Source: JBGSMF01 sp964651475 (GTDB lineage: Bacteria > Chloroflexota > Anaerolineae > Fen-1058). Taken from it: a DNA stretch of 64,000 bases. The notes beneath the pieces were generated by a model. The model was not told the DNA's origin. It saw only the letters and a list, made by a program, of their open reading frames with translations, and did not search any database. The stretch lies in contig CAZYXV010000015.1 in the NCBI GenBank assembly GCA_964651475.1, forward strand, positions 1-64,000, given 5' to 3'. Shown piece after piece: positions 8,947-19,302 of the stretch (position 1 is its first letter; every line of letters starts with the position of its first letter). The position numbers were made by a program, and so were the translations under genes.

Positions 8947-9912
8947 ATGGATGGAATCACTCAATGGGGACTGGAAATTGTGCGCCTGGTGCAGGCGCTT
9001 GGCCCGGCATTTAAAGCGCCCATGCAGTTGTTTGCCTTTTTGGGGCAAGAAGAGTTTTTTCTGTTGTTCATGCCACTGCTGTTCTGGTGCGTAGACAAAG
9101 GAACTGGTGCCAACCTGGCCTACTTGCTTATTCTATCCACCTATTTTAACGGTCTGTTCAAAGGACTGTTTTGCCTGCCGCGCCCTTACTGGCTGGACGC
9201 GAGCCTGCAAAAAGCTATCGAGCCAAGCTTTGGCTTGCCCAGCGGGCACGCTCAAAACGCCGTCACGGTGTGGGGATACGCCGCGTTTCGCCTGAAGCAG
9301 ACGTGGGGATGGGTTATCGCCGTGGCGCTGATGGCGCTGATTTCGCTTTCACGGTTGTACCTGGGCGTCCATTTCCCCACTGACCTCGCTGCCGGCTGGC
9401 TCATCGGCGTCGCTCTGCTGGTGGGTTACACAACTCTCCAACCGCGTGCGAGTGCGTGGCTCGCGGCGAAAGGACTGATCACCCAATGCACCGCCGCCGT
9501 CCTGGTATCAGCCGCTACGTTGGGACTGTACGCCTTAGGCCAGGCGTTCTTTGCGCCCGGCGCGCCCACTTTTGCTCAAACCCTATCAGATACGGCCATC
9601 GCCGAGGCGAGCAAGAGCGCTTTCAGTTCAGCCGGCATGTTGCTGGGAGGCGGCGTGGGACTCGCATTGGAAACGCACTTTGTGCGCTTCACGGCAGATG
9701 GCCCGCTGTGGAAACGCGGTCTTCGCTACGTAATCGGCATCGTCGGAGTCTTTGGGTTGTGGGGCGGCCTCAAGGCGGTCTTCCCCTCAGAACCCGATGC
9801 GTTGGGCTTGTCTTTGCGCTTGGTGCGATTCGCCGCGTCTATTCTATGGGTTACGTGGATTTGGCCCTGGTTGTTTGTTCGCCTGGGATGGGCAACGAGG
9901 AATGAGCTATGA
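8947..9912 (+). CDS. PAP2 family membrane phosphatase
   Basis: This integral membrane phosphatase of 321 residues probably removes phosphate from a lipid such as phosphatidate or undecaprenyl pyrophosphate. All three PAP2 signature blocks are present: K-x6-RP (KGLFCLPRP), PSGH and SR-x5-H-x3-D (SRLYLGVHFPTD), the last two carrying the catalytic His residues. After the PAP2 core (about 25-165) there is an extra C-terminal region with three or four further membrane segments. AAAGGTGA precedes ATG 8947; a GTG at 8938 is less likely. The stop overlaps the start of the transglutaminase gene (ATGA), so the two are translationally coupled, which suggests a shared envelope role. Confidence 0.92.
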   Translation: MDGITQWGLEIVRLVQALGPAFKAPMQLFAFLGQEEFFLLFMPLLFWCVDKGTGANLAYLLILSTYFNGLFKGLFCLPRPYWLDASLQKAIEPSFGLPSGHAQNAVTVWGYAAFRLKQTWGWVIAVALMALISLSRLYLGVHFPTDLAAGWLIGVALLVGYTTLQPRASAWLAAKGLITQCTAAVLVSAATLGLYALGQAFFAPGAPTFAQTLSDTAIAEASKSAFSSAGMLLGGGVGLALETHFVRFTADGPLWKRGLRYVIGIVGVFGLWGGLKAVFPSEPDALGLSLRLVRFAASILWVTWIWPWLFVRLGWATRNEL

Positions 9913-12239
9913 AACAAACACGGACCGAGGTAGATTGGTTTAGCCTCTTGCTAGTTGCAACTCTCGTGACCGTTGCCGTGTGGGCCATCGTCGCCGCGGA
10001 TTGGACCGAGGGATTGACGGTTCTATGGATCATTTCCCTGGGCGGCGTGGGGGCTGGTCTGGCACTGGCCAAAAGCAGTTTCCGTCCTTGGATAGCGCAC
10101 TGCTTTTCGGCCGTATACTGCCTGGGCTGGGGCGCTTACTGGCTGAGCCGTCAAATCGAGACGGCCGACACGTTTCGCGAACGCTTGTTGGAAATTGACC
10201 GCCGTTTGGGCGTGTGGCTATGGCAGGTGACTCACAATGAAGTGAGCCGCGATAGTCTTGTATTTATCTTGCTGCTCGCGCTGCTGGTGTGGTGGATTGG
10301 TTACTTTGCGGTGTGGTACTCTCAACGATTCAATCGCGTGTGGCGCGTGGTATTGCCCAGCGGGCTGCTGCTGTTTGCCAACGTGTATTACGCAGGGACA
10401 GCGTTGAACCTCTACTTTGGATTGTATTTGTTGGCGGCGCTGCTGGTCGTAACACGTTCGTATACCACAAACCAGGAACAACACTGGCGTCAAAATCTGG
10501 TTGGTTATACAACGGATTTCAGGTTTGACCTGTTGCAGGCTGGGTTTACGCTGGCCATTGTAGCCATTTTGCTAGGCTGGGGCATTCCGGCCGCGGCCAG
10601 CAGCGAACAGGCGGCGCAAATCTGGGAGCGCGTCGAGGGGCCGTGGCGCACGGTCGAAGACACATGGAACCGCCTCTTTTCGTCGCTTCGCTCGCGCCGC
10701 CCCATCTATGCTGATCCATTCGGGCGCTTTTTGACTTTACAGGGAGCGCGCTTTGTGACCGAAACGCCCATTTTGGATATAAGATCCAGCGAGGCAAGTT
10801 ACTGGCGGGCCACGGCTTTTAATCATTACACGGGCAGCGGGTGGATTGCTACAGACGTGCGCGCGATCACCATGGACAATCAAGAACGAATTTATCGTGA
10901 CGACGTCGAACTGCGCCACCCCGTCACGCAAACCGTCACCATCCTCCGCCCATCCATCAGCCTGGTCTTTGCCGCTCCCCAGCCGCAACGGGCCAGCATC
11001 CCCGTCCGCGTCGAAGGCTGGTCGCCTTCAGATTACATCCTGGACCCGGCCATGGTGTGGGCCAAGCGAACGTTTGCGCAAGGGAGCAGCTATATCGTCA
11101 TCTCGTCCGTCAGCCACGCCGACGTGGCTTCCTTGCGTAACGCCGGGCAAGACTATCCAGCCTGGGTGCGAGAACATTACCTGGAATTGCCGGCCACGCT
11201 GCCGCAGCGCGTGCGCGACCTGGCGCAAGAGATCGCCGCGCCGTTTGATATCCCTTATGATAAAGCCGACGCGCTGGAACGCTGGATGCGAGAGAACATT
11301 ACTTACGACGACCAAATCAAGGGACCGCCCCAAGAGCGCGACGTGGTTGACTATCTCTTGTTCGATAGCCGGCGCGGCTATTGCGACTATTACGCCTCTG
11401 CTATGACGGTCATGGCGCGCGCCGTCGGCATCCCGGCCCGCACGGTGGCCGGCTACGCTCAGGGCAAATTCGACAACGGCATATATCACATTCAAGACAA
11501 AGATAGCCATAGCTGGGTAGAAATTTATTTTCCCAAGTACGGCTGGGTCGAGTTTGAGCCAACCGCATCGCAAGCCGCGATTGAGCGCCCAACACCCGCG
11601 CCAACTCCCACCCCCGCCCGCCCTGCGGATGGCACGCCCGTCACGCCCAGCGGAACACGCCCGGCGCGCCCCGATCGTGATATGGAAGACCCCGACCCAC
11701 TCGGTTTGGGTGGCGGGGGAGGGTACCGCCCAACCAAGATTTCACCCTGGCTGGTAGGCGGCGTATTTGCTATCGGCATAGTGTTTCTGGCAGTTGCTCT
11801 TGCCCTGGCGTGGGCCGGGTTTGACAGTTGGAGCCTCAACCCTGTCGAAGTAATATTGCTGCTTGCGTCTATTTCCAAAACGCAAGACCATTCTACCCTG
11901 CACAACCCTAGCACGGCTCAGCGAGCTTATAGCCGGCTCATGCGGCTGGCCGATTGGCTTAAAGTGACGTTGAGCGCGCACCACACCCCTCACGAGCGGG
12001 GACGGTTGTTCATTGCAACCGTGCCCGAAGGCAATCAGCCTATCACGACTATCGTGGATAACTATGTGCGCGAGCAGTATGGTCGCGCGACCAGCGCCGG
12101 AGCAGACAGCCGGCTGGCTTGGGAATCTGTACGGGCCTGGGTGTTAAGGGCCGGGTTGCGCCAACGCCAGGAAACTATTGCTGGATTTTTCCGCCGGCAA
12201 ATAGCGATACTGAGAAACTTTAGCTCCCGCTTCGAATAA
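9909..12239 (+). CDS. TgpA-like membrane transglutaminase/protease
   Basis: The 776-residue protein matches the TgpA layout. It has five to six N-terminal membrane segments (about 15-220), an extracellular transglutaminase-like domain (about 430-560), a Pro-rich linker (about 565-600), one more membrane segment (about 620-640) and a DUF4129-like cytoplasmic tail. The papain-like catalytic Cys is C492 in RRGYCDYYAS; the His lies in HSWVEIYF, and the third residue in VEFEPTAS, where Glu occupies a place that is often Asp. TgpA-type proteins act on envelope proteins, and some are essential; the true reaction is unsettled. It overlaps the PAP2 gene by ATGA. Confidence 0.9.
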   Translation: MKQTRTEVDWFSLLLVATLVTVAVWAIVAADWTEGLTVLWIISLGGVGAGLALAKSSFRPWIAHCFSAVYCLGWGAYWLSRQIETADTFRERLLEIDRRLGVWLWQVTHNEVSRDSLVFILLLALLVWWIGYFAVWYSQRFNRVWRVVLPSGLLLFANVYYAGTALNLYFGLYLLAALLVVTRSYTTNQEQHWRQNLVGYTTDFRFDLLQAGFTLAIVAILLGWGIPAAASSEQAAQIWERVEGPWRTVEDTWNRLFSSLRSRRPIYADPFGRFLTLQGARFVTETPILDIRSSEASYWRATAFNHYTGSGWIATDVRAITMDNQERIYRDDVELRHPVTQTVTILRPSISLVFAAPQPQRASIPVRVEGWSPSDYILDPAMVWAKRTFAQGSSYIVISSVSHADVASLRNAGQDYPAWVREHYLELPATLPQRVRDLAQEIAAPFDIPYDKADALERWMRENITYDDQIKGPPQERDVVDYLLFDSRRGYCDYYASAMTVMARAVGIPARTVAGYAQGKFDNGIYHIQDKDSHSWVEIYFPKYGWVEFEPTASQAAIERPTPAPTPTPARPADGTPVTPSGTRPARPDRDMEDPDPLGLGGGGGYRPTKISPWLVGGVFAIGIVFLAVALALAWAGFDSWSLNPVEVILLLASISKTQDHSTLHNPSTAQRAYSRLMRLADWLKVTLSAHHTPHERGRLFIATVPEGNQPITTIVDNYVREQYGRATSAGADSRLAWESVRAWVLRAGLRQRQETIAGFFRRQIAILRNFSSRFE

Positions 12240-12254
12240 AATCTTTACTCAGCC

Positions 12255-12322
12255 GTCATTCTGAGCGAAGCGAAGAATCTGGTTCGTTCGGCACTGAGAC
12301 TCTTCGCTTTGCTCAGGGTGAC
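12255..12322. repeat. Palindromic intergenic repeat (TCATTCTGAGCGAAGCG type)
   Basis: The left arm GTCATTCTGAGCGAAGCGAA and the right arm ending in GCTCAGGGTGAC are inverted copies separated by about 20 bp. The element is non-coding. Sequences of this type are widespread in Chloroflexota and other bacterial genomes, from general knowledge. Confidence 0.8.
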
Positions 12323-12408
12323 ATATAAGGGTGAGCAGTTACTAAAATCTGGCGTTTTGACTTTTGGGATTCGTGTTATCTGGCCTTGATCATTGTTTCG
12401 GCCATTTT

Positions 12409-12478
12409 CACCGCAGAGGCGCAGAGGCCGCCGAGTTTTCAATTGATTTTCCCCTGCGTTCTCCGCGTCTCTGCGGTG
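12409..12478. repeat. Palindromic intergenic repeat (CACCGCAGAGGCGCAGAGG type)
   Basis: The arms CACCGCAGAGGCGCAGAGG and CTCCGCGTCTCTGCGGTG face each other. This is a different family from the one at 12255, and both are packed in the 339-bp gap before the giant protein gene. The rest of that gap holds the Shine-Dalgarno site AAGGAG before ATG 12579 and nothing else I can name. Confidence 0.8.
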
Positions 12479-12578
12479 CACTACCGCCGCGTGGCCCATA
12501 GGATGACCCACGCTTGTTATCTTTTACTCATTGCGACGAAAGGGTCTTTTTTCGATAGAGTAGAAAGGAGATTGCGCC

Positions 12579-15500
12579 ATGCCTAAAGTTCGCTTATTGC
12601 GTTTGGCCGCTTCCTCGACCCTGGGGGTAGCGGCTGTATTTTTTATTTTTTTTACGTTTGTCTATTCAGGGTCTCTTGGGCCGGCTCTGGCCTCGCCGCC
12701 CGCTGACGTGCTCCTGGCGCCGTCGGACAATGTCACGCACACGGGCTATATCAACACGAACACAACGTGGACGGCCACCACTCACATTGTTTCCGGGAAA
12801 CTCGTCATCTCGCCCACCGCTATCTTGACGGTGGCGCCCGGCGCGGTGGTCAAGTTTACGGGCGGGGCGAACGCCGCTGCTCGCCAACTTGAGGTGAAAG
12901 GCGAATTGCGTTCGCTGGGAACCGCTGCGCAACCCGTCATCTTTACGTCGTACAATGCCAGCCCGGCCCCCGGCGATTGGGGCTATGTGGGGGTGAGCGC
13001 CGGCGGCAAAGCCGCACTTGCTTATACCCAGATTTTGTATGGCGGCGCCGGCAGCAGCGTGGGCGCTTTGAGCGTGACCGGCGCCGGGCCGGCCACGTCT
13101 CTGTCTATGGCGAACAGCGTCGTTTCCTGGAGCGCCGCGGCCGGCCTGAAAGTGACGCCGCAAAACGGCCCGCTGACGCCCACCATCACCAGCTCGCAGT
13201 TCACCTATAACAACGGCGTGGGTATATTGGTGCAATACAGCACCGGCTGGGGCGTGCCGAGCGTTGGGGGGACCAATGTGATTGCCAACAACAAATGCGG
13301 CCTGACCACCGGTAGCCTGTTCACCGACACTGTGAATTTGGCCGGCGCCATCGGCGCGCCTTCCGGCAAGTTGAATTGGTCGCTCGGCCCTCAGGCGAAT
13401 TACGTGTACGGGCTGGCCGATCAAAGCCTCACTGTCAACTCTAATGTCACCCTGACGCTCAAGCCTGGCTTTATCTTGAAAAGTAAATCCCAATACCCCA
13501 CCTCATTTGCGCTCTTTTCAATCAAGGGCAAATTGCTCGCCAATGGGCTGCCCACTCTGCCCATCACCCTCACCTCCGTCCACGATAACAAGGTGGGGCC
13601 GCGCACCGGAAACAAGGCGCCCGAGCCTAGAAATTGGGATGGGGTGAAAGTGGAAACGGGCGGGCAGGCGACCCTGTCTTTTATTACGGAACGCTATGCG
13701 ATCAATGGTCTCAGCAGCGACAACGGGGCCGGGACCATTCGCATCTCGAACTGCCGCGCAACCACAAACACTACTGGACTGAACATGCTGGGCGGGCAGG
13801 TGGTTGTCTCGGCCACCGAGGTCGCTGGCAATACAAGTTACGGCGTCTATGGGAATAACTATGGAACGCCTTCTACTAACTTGACCCTGCGCATCGTTTC
13901 GTCCACTATTCGCAACAACACGACCAGCGGTGTATACGTCAAAAGCGCCTCGCCCAACTTTGCCCTTTCGGGCAGCACGCTGAGCAAAAACAACGGCGAC
14001 GGCCTGACGATCAGCCCGCGCGACATTGGCTACAGTCCCACGCTGACCAACAACCTGTACATCTCCAATACCGGCGCGGCCATCGTCATGGACTATGATC
14101 GCGGCTATGGCTGGCCCACGCTCGCCAGCGCCTTGCCGTTGACGCAAGCCATTCGCGGCAATGGTTTGAATATGGGCTTTGGCCTCAAAGGCACGTGGGG
14201 GCCAGCCGGCCAATCGTTCACGTGGAGCAACAGCGACCCGAATTTTGAGCGCGTGGTTTGGGGCGAGCTGATCATCCCCGGCAGTGTGGTGCTGACCGTG
14301 CCATCGGGAGAGGTGGTCAAGTTCCGGCCTGGCGCGAGCAAATTAAATATCCAGGGCAGCGGGATTTTGAATGCGCTCGGGACGCCCACCCTGCCCATCA
14401 CGTTCACCTCGTCCGACGACAACTCGGTGGGGCGCCCTGTCGGCAGCGGCAATACGCAAACTGGGCGGTGGGGCAACCTTACAGTGGCCGGGCGAGGCAA
14501 TCTGACCCACCTGGTTGTTCGCTACGGCGGGAGCACCGATAACGGCGCTATTTATGCCAATGGCGGGCAAGTGTATCTATCGGATAGCCAGGTCTATTCC
14601 AACTCGACGCACGGCCTGTCTATGCGCCAGAATGACATTGCCGGCACCCGCGTTTTTGTGACCGACACGTTGTTTTACCACAACGGCAGCTCTATCAATG
14701 GCGGTGGTGTGCTGCTATCCGGCGGACCTTTGGCGAGCGTGCGCATCACCGGCTGCCAGGTGATCAGTAACTATAACCCCTACGGCGCGGGCGTGCGGGT
14801 AGCGCCCGCCAGTGGGATATTCCGCCCTACCATTCGCAACACCTACGTCGCTGGCAACGCGGGCGCCGGCATCTGGGTCAATTATTCCGGCGGGGGCGGC
14901 GTCCCGATTATCACCGGCACCACTGTCATCACGCACAACGGGCTGGATAATGCTATCGGCCTGTCCGGCAATATGGGCGGCAGCAACCTGGCCGCCTGGT
15001 CGCTTGGACAAGATCCAAACTTTGATTACGTGCTGTGGTCAGGCGATTTGCAAGTCAACCCTGGCTTTACCCTGACGTTGCTATCCGACCTTGTCTTGAA
15101 AGGTAGGTCTGGAACGGGATTCAAGATAGCCGGCAGAGCCAGGGTCGAGTCGCCGGCGACCCAACCCGTGCTATTCACGTCGTTTAATGACAATTCAGTA
15201 GGGCGGCCACTGGGCACGGGCAATCCAGCCGCCGGCAACTGGACCGGCGTCACGGTGGCTAACGGTGGACAGGCAACACTGTCTGACATCATCGTGCGGT
15301 ACGCCACGGGCGGGGTAAGGCCCGAGACGGGTTCTTATCTGACCTTGACGAACAGCCTCTTGGATCACAATACCGATGGCGTGCAAGTGAAAGGCGGGCG
15401 AGTTGTCCTCAGCAGTGTCCAGCTTGTGAGCAACGCAGACTATGGCCTCCACACTGACCCTGGAACGTTTGACAAGTTCATTTTGAACGTCGCCTCCAGC

Positions 15501-18500
15501 ACCATCAGCGGCAATCTCAAAAGCGGCGTTTACGCCAGGCTCCGCCCTGATCCCTCTTTGGGTACCTTTGGCGTCTTGACGCTGACCAACAGCACTATGC
15601 AATGGAACGGCGGCGCGGGCGTCACCATCAACCCAGCCTCCGATAAAACGTATGTCACGGGCACACTCTCCAGCAACCAGTACATCTCAAACACCGGCCC
15701 GGCTATCCTGATCGAATATTCCGAGGGATCGGGCTGGCCGCTGGTCGCCGGCAGCAACGTTTTCTCAGGCAACGCCGTTGACCACGGCATCGCCCTCCGC
15801 GGAACGCTCAAAAGCGCCAACCCCATCAATTTGCAGCCCGACCCGCTCGGCGATCTCGTCGTCTATGGCGATTTGACCATCGCGCCCAACGTCAGGGTCG
15901 TCGTGCAGCCCGACACGGTGCTCAAGCTCATCACCGGCACCAATGTTCTGATTGACACCGACGGGCGGCTGATATTTGACGGCACTTTAGAGCACCCGGT
16001 ATACGTGACTTCTATTGACGACGATTCCGTCGGGCAAACCAATAGCAATGGCGGCGTCTTTGACAGGTGGGGGGCGCTCGTCGCCAGCGTCGCGCCGGGA
16101 GGCACGCGGGGTTACATGTCTTTAAAGTCGGCCATCGTCCGCTATGGCTCGCGCTATCGCTACCTGATCGGCAGCACGCCCAACGCGGCGCCCGGCATGA
16201 TTGCTATCAAGTCGAGCGGGCGGCTCGAGGCGCAGTCGAGCGAGATTGAGCACGGTTCCTACGCTGGCGTCTATGTCACCGACGGAAGCAGCGCCGCTCT
16301 GACCGACACGCTGCTGTCTCGAAACACGTATGGGCTGCACATGGCCAGCGGCGCCAGCGTTAACTTGTACAGTTCGATGCCGGTTGACTTTCCCACCCCC
16401 ACCACCATTTGCACCAACACCCAATACGGCATCTATGGCGAAAACACGCTCACGCTGAACGCCAACCGCGTCAAGATATGCAACAACAACCGGGGCGGCA
16501 TTTACCTGCCGGCGGCTGCGGGGCAGGTGTGGGTCGAACGTTCGGACATTCGAGGTAACGGCGGCGCCGGCATACACATGAGCGGCATCGGCGCGGCCAC
16601 TGTCAATCGCACCGATTTTGTCAACAACACGGCCGGCATCACCAACACCAATTCGTCCATGTGCGTGGCGGCTACGAATAACTGGTGGGGGCACCCCAAC
16701 GGGCCATACGATCCTGCATCGGGGGGCAGTTGCAACACCACCAATGACAATCCATCCGGGCAGCGGGTTAACAATTACGTGACCTACGATCCGTGGCTGC
16801 TTCAATCGGCGCGCGCTCACGGCCTCGTGTTAATGCCGCCATACAACGTCTCGCTCGTGCCGCTAGAGACGCGCGTGTTAAACCATACCCTCACTAACAC
16901 CGGCGACGATACGGACGTGTTTGTGCTCACCTATACGGCCTCCTATCCGGCCTGGGTGACGGGCTTTTATCCTACCCAGGCGGTCCAACTCGAGTCGGGC
17001 GAGGCCGCCACCGTCTTGGTCACGGTAAGCGTGCCGGCCGGCATCCTGAGCGGCACGCAAAACAGTCTTTCAATCCAGGGGGTCAACTTGTTGGGAGACG
17101 CCTCTGGCAGCGTAGCCGATACACTCGTCGTCGGCGCCGCGCCGCAAGCCGCACTGGCCCCCATGGGCAGCCTGGCTGGTCAGAACAAGCCAGGCCAGCA
17201 CGTCACCTATACCTTTATCATCACCAATCAAAGCAATTACGTCGAAAGTTACTATCTGGCCGCTTCCGCCGGCTGGCCCGTCACAGCTACCTTTGATTCC
17301 AGTGCAATCGCCATCGGCCAACACGCGCATATCACAGCGAGTCTCCTTATCCCAGAAGGCACGCTCAGCGGGACCGTAAACAGCCGCGTTCTGGATTTTG
17401 CTTCGACTCCCGGCCAGCAGGTGGTGACCAACGCCACGGTTACCACCACTGTGCTGCACCAGCCTGGCATCCAACTCGACGGCGATCACAGCAATCGGGT
17501 AAAGCAAGGCCGTACCTATACCTATATTCATTCGCTGACCAATACGGGCAATTACACAGATACGTACTCGATCTCGGCCATATCTACCATCCCCACCTGG
17601 AGCTACGGCCCGCCCTCTATCATTGTGCCGCCCAACAGCCAAAAGCCCGTCTACCTGACGGTGACGGTGCCCTCTAATGCCATCACCGGCACAGTTTACG
17701 TCTCGGTCCTGACGGCCACCTCGGTGTTGTCGCCAGTGTTCCACGCAACTAACGTAAATACGACGACGGCGGGACCGTTTATCAGTGTTACCCTGTCTCC
17801 CGACCAGCGATGGGCCGCGGCGCCGCCCGGCGAGTTGCACGTGTTTACGTACACCATACACAATGCGGGCGACGACCCGGATGCGATTCACCTGACAGTT
17901 CTCGCCACAGATCCGGGATGGTTGGTGGGATACCGGCCCGCCACCGCCGAATTAAATCCGGGCGCCAGCGCAACCGGCTATATCACCATGCGCGTTCCGG
18001 CGGGTCAAATCAGCGGCACGCTCTCTACGGCCACACTAACTGTCACGTCAGGCCTGGATGCCTCTGTCTACGCCACCGCCACGGCCACGCTTGTGGCGCA
18101 GCGTGTGACTCAACTTGCTCTGCAAGCCAGTCACGCCGTTGACATGCCCGGCGCTCAAGTCACCATTGCGCCCGAACTGCGGAATACGGGCAACTATACC
18201 GACGAGTTTGATATCACCTACCGATCCGCCGCCTGGCCCGCCGTATTCCATCTGACCACGCCGGTCCAGATGGGGCCGGATCAAACGCAACTGCTGACGT
18301 TCACCGTCAGCATACCCACTGGCAGCGGCGGCCAGACGAATGCGGTTGTGGTCACGGCCACCTCTCGCACTGATTCCGGTGTCTGGGCCAGCGTTTCCAA
18401 TATCGTCACGGCCCGCGCGCCTGGCGTCACACTTTCGGGCGGCCACATCCAGAATGTATTGCCGGGTCAGAGGGTCATCTATACGCACACCCTCACCAAT

Positions 18501-19091
18501 GACGGCAACACCGCCGATAGTTTTGCGGTAGCCGCTGTTTCATCGCAAGGCTGGGCCGCTTACACGCCTCACGCCGTTTCATTGAACATCGGCCAGGCAA
18601 CCGTGGTGATTGTCACAGTGACTGTGCCTTCCAACGCCGGCGACGTGGTTGACACCACTGCCATTACGGCCACTTCGCAAACCACCCCCGGCGTCTATGC
18701 CACCGCCAGCGATACGACCAAGGTATTGGTGGGCGGCGTGGCATTGAGCGCCGGCCAGACCCAAGAGGCTGTTGCCGGTCAGATAGTAACTTTTACACAC
18801 CGCATCACCAATACGGCCAACATTGCGCAGACGGCAAATATAACCCTCGTTCCTCCAGCGGGTTACCTCGTGACCGTGACGCCAACGCAAACCGGCAGCC
18901 TGGCGGCCTATACCGGCTCAATGCTGGTGACGGTGCAAGTGCACGTGCCCGCCGCTGCTCTCAGTGAAACGGTAGAGGTTCAGGTCAATGCCACAGGCGC
19001 GCTTCTCGGCGCGGCCAGCGCCAAAGACGCGCTAAGCGTCAAAAAGGGCATTGGCAAAATCTATTTGCCCCTTGTGATGAAGAATTCGTAA
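12579..19091 (+). CDS. Giant secreted beta-helix protein with C-terminal IYLPLVMKN tail
   Basis: A 2170-residue surface or secreted protein of no known specific function. Residues 10-38 form a signal sequence or anchor. From about 45 to 1400 the chain is made of right-handed beta-helix units in four or more large blocks. Each block opens with a sentence-like unit (TLKPGxxxKxxS / LPITLTSxHDNxVG) and runs on with repeats rich in Asn, Gly, Ser and Thr, the pattern of pectate-lyase-like and adhesin helices. From about 1410 to 2140 there are about seven copies of a ~95-residue Ig-like module (VTYTFIITNQSN..DTYSIS), similar to NEW3/CARDB domains. It ends IYLPLVMKNS, a tail shared with the next two large proteins. 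AAGGAG precedes the ATG. Binding to carbohydrate or to neighbouring cells is only a guess. Confidence 0.85.
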   Translation: MPKVRLLRLAASSTLGVAAVFFIFFTFVYSGSLGPALASPPADVLLAPSDNVTHTGYINTNTTWTATTHIVSGKLVISPTAILTVAPGAVVKFTGGANAAARQLEVKGELRSLGTAAQPVIFTSYNASPAPGDWGYVGVSAGGKAALAYTQILYGGAGSSVGALSVTGAGPATSLSMANSVVSWSAAAGLKVTPQNGPLTPTITSSQFTYNNGVGILVQYSTGWGVPSVGGTNVIANNKCGLTTGSLFTDTVNLAGAIGAPSGKLNWSLGPQANYVYGLADQSLTVNSNVTLTLKPGFILKSKSQYPTSFALFSIKGKLLANGLPTLPITLTSVHDNKVGPRTGNKAPEPRNWDGVKVETGGQATLSFITERYAINGLSSDNGAGTIRISNCRATTNTTGLNMLGGQVVVSATEVAGNTSYGVYGNNYGTPSTNLTLRIVSSTIRNNTTSGVYVKSASPNFALSGSTLSKNNGDGLTISPRDIGYSPTLTNNLYISNTGAAIVMDYDRGYGWPTLASALPLTQAIRGNGLNMGFGLKGTWGPAGQSFTWSNSDPNFERVVWGELIIPGSVVLTVPSGEVVKFRPGASKLNIQGSGILNALGTPTLPITFTSSDDNSVGRPVGSGNTQTGRWGNLTVAGRGNLTHLVVRYGGSTDNGAIYANGGQVYLSDSQVYSNSTHGLSMRQNDIAGTRVFVTDTLFYHNGSSINGGGVLLSGGPLASVRITGCQVISNYNPYGAGVRVAPASGIFRPTIRNTYVAGNAGAGIWVNYSGGGGVPIITGTTVITHNGLDNAIGLSGNMGGSNLAAWSLGQDPNFDYVLWSGDLQVNPGFTLTLLSDLVLKGRSGTGFKIAGRARVESPATQPVLFTSFNDNSVGRPLGTGNPAAGNWTGVTVANGGQATLSDIIVRYATGGVRPETGSYLTLTNSLLDHNTDGVQVKGGRVVLSSVQLVSNADYGLHTDPGTFDKFILNVASSTISGNLKSGVYARLRPDPSLGTFGVLTLTNSTMQWNGGAGVTINPASDKTYVTGTLSSNQYISNTGPAILIEYSEGSGWPLVAGSNVFSGNAVDHGIALRGTLKSANPINLQPDPLGDLVVYGDLTIAPNVRVVVQPDTVLKLITGTNVLIDTDGRLIFDGTLEHPVYVTSIDDDSVGQTNSNGGVFDRWGALVASVAPGGTRGYMSLKSAIVRYGSRYRYLIGSTPNAAPGMIAIKSSGRLEAQSSEIEHGSYAGVYVTDGSSAALTDTLLSRNTYGLHMASGASVNLYSSMPVDFPTPTTICTNTQYGIYGENTLTLNANRVKICNNNRGGIYLPAAAGQVWVERSDIRGNGGAGIHMSGIGAATVNRTDFVNNTAGITNTNSSMCVAATNNWWGHPNGPYDPASGGSCNTTNDNPSGQRVNNYVTYDPWLLQSARAHGLVLMPPYNVSLVPLETRVLNHTLTNTGDDTDVFVLTYTASYPAWVTGFYPTQAVQLESGEAATVLVTVSVPAGILSGTQNSLSIQGVNLLGDASGSVADTLVVGAAPQAALAPMGSLAGQNKPGQHVTYTFIITNQSNYVESYYLAASAGWPVTATFDSSAIAIGQHAHITASLLIPEGTLSGTVNSRVLDFASTPGQQVVTNATVTTTVLHQPGIQLDGDHSNRVKQGRTYTYIHSLTNTGNYTDTYSISAISTIPTWSYGPPSIIVPPNSQKPVYLTVTVPSNAITGTVYVSVLTATSVLSPVFHATNVNTTTAGPFISVTLSPDQRWAAAPPGELHVFTYTIHNAGDDPDAIHLTVLATDPGWLVGYRPATAELNPGASATGYITMRVPAGQISGTLSTATLTVTSGLDASVYATATATLVAQRVTQLALQASHAVDMPGAQVTIAPELRNTGNYTDEFDITYRSAAWPAVFHLTTPVQMGPDQTQLLTFTVSIPTGSGGQTNAVVVTATSRTDSGVWASVSNIVTARAPGVTLSGGHIQNVLPGQRVIYTHTLTNDGNTADSFAVAAVSSQGWAAYTPHAVSLNIGQATVVIVTVTVPSNAGDVVDTTAITATSQTTPGVYATASDTTKVLVGGVALSAGQTQEAVAGQIVTFTHRITNTANIAQTANITLVPPAGYLVTVTPTQTGSLAAYTGSMLVTVQVHVPAAALSETVEVQVNATGALLGAASAKDALSVKKGIGKIYLPLVMKNS

Positions 19092-19113
19092 CCGCAGCCA
19101 GTATAAGCAAGTA

Positions 19114-19154
19114 CAAACCTCCCGCAGGTAGCCTCGCCTGCGGGAGGTTTGTTT
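19114..19154 (+). terminator. Strong Rho-independent terminator after the giant protein gene
   Basis: A perfect 15-bp stem (CAAACCTCCCGCAGG, 19114-19128, with 19137-19151) has an 8-nt loop and is followed by TTTAA. It lies 23 bp after the stop codon. Because the stem is symmetrical it may also stop the tRNA-Ser transcript from the other strand. Confidence 0.9.
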
Positions 19155-19200
19155 AACATAAAAATCCAGTCCCTCAGAGCGAGGAACTGGACCCACAGGC

Positions 19201-19286
19201 GGAGAGGGTGGGATTTGAACCCACGGAGCATTGCTGCTCACGCGATTTCGAGTCGCGCGCACTAGACCGAACTATGCGACCTCTCC
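19201..19286 (-). tRNA. tRNA-Ser (anticodon CGA)
   Basis: The 86-nt minus-strand sequence folds as a class II tRNA. The acceptor stem is GGAGAGG / CCTCTCC, the anticodon stem-loop GCGCGA-CTCGAAA-TCGCG has CGA in the loop, a long variable arm GTGAGCAGCAATGCTC follows, and the T-arm carries GTTCAAATC. CGA reads UCG serine codons. The CCA end is not encoded. Confidence 0.95.
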
Positions 19287-19302
19287 GTATGCAACGTGCA
19301 CT

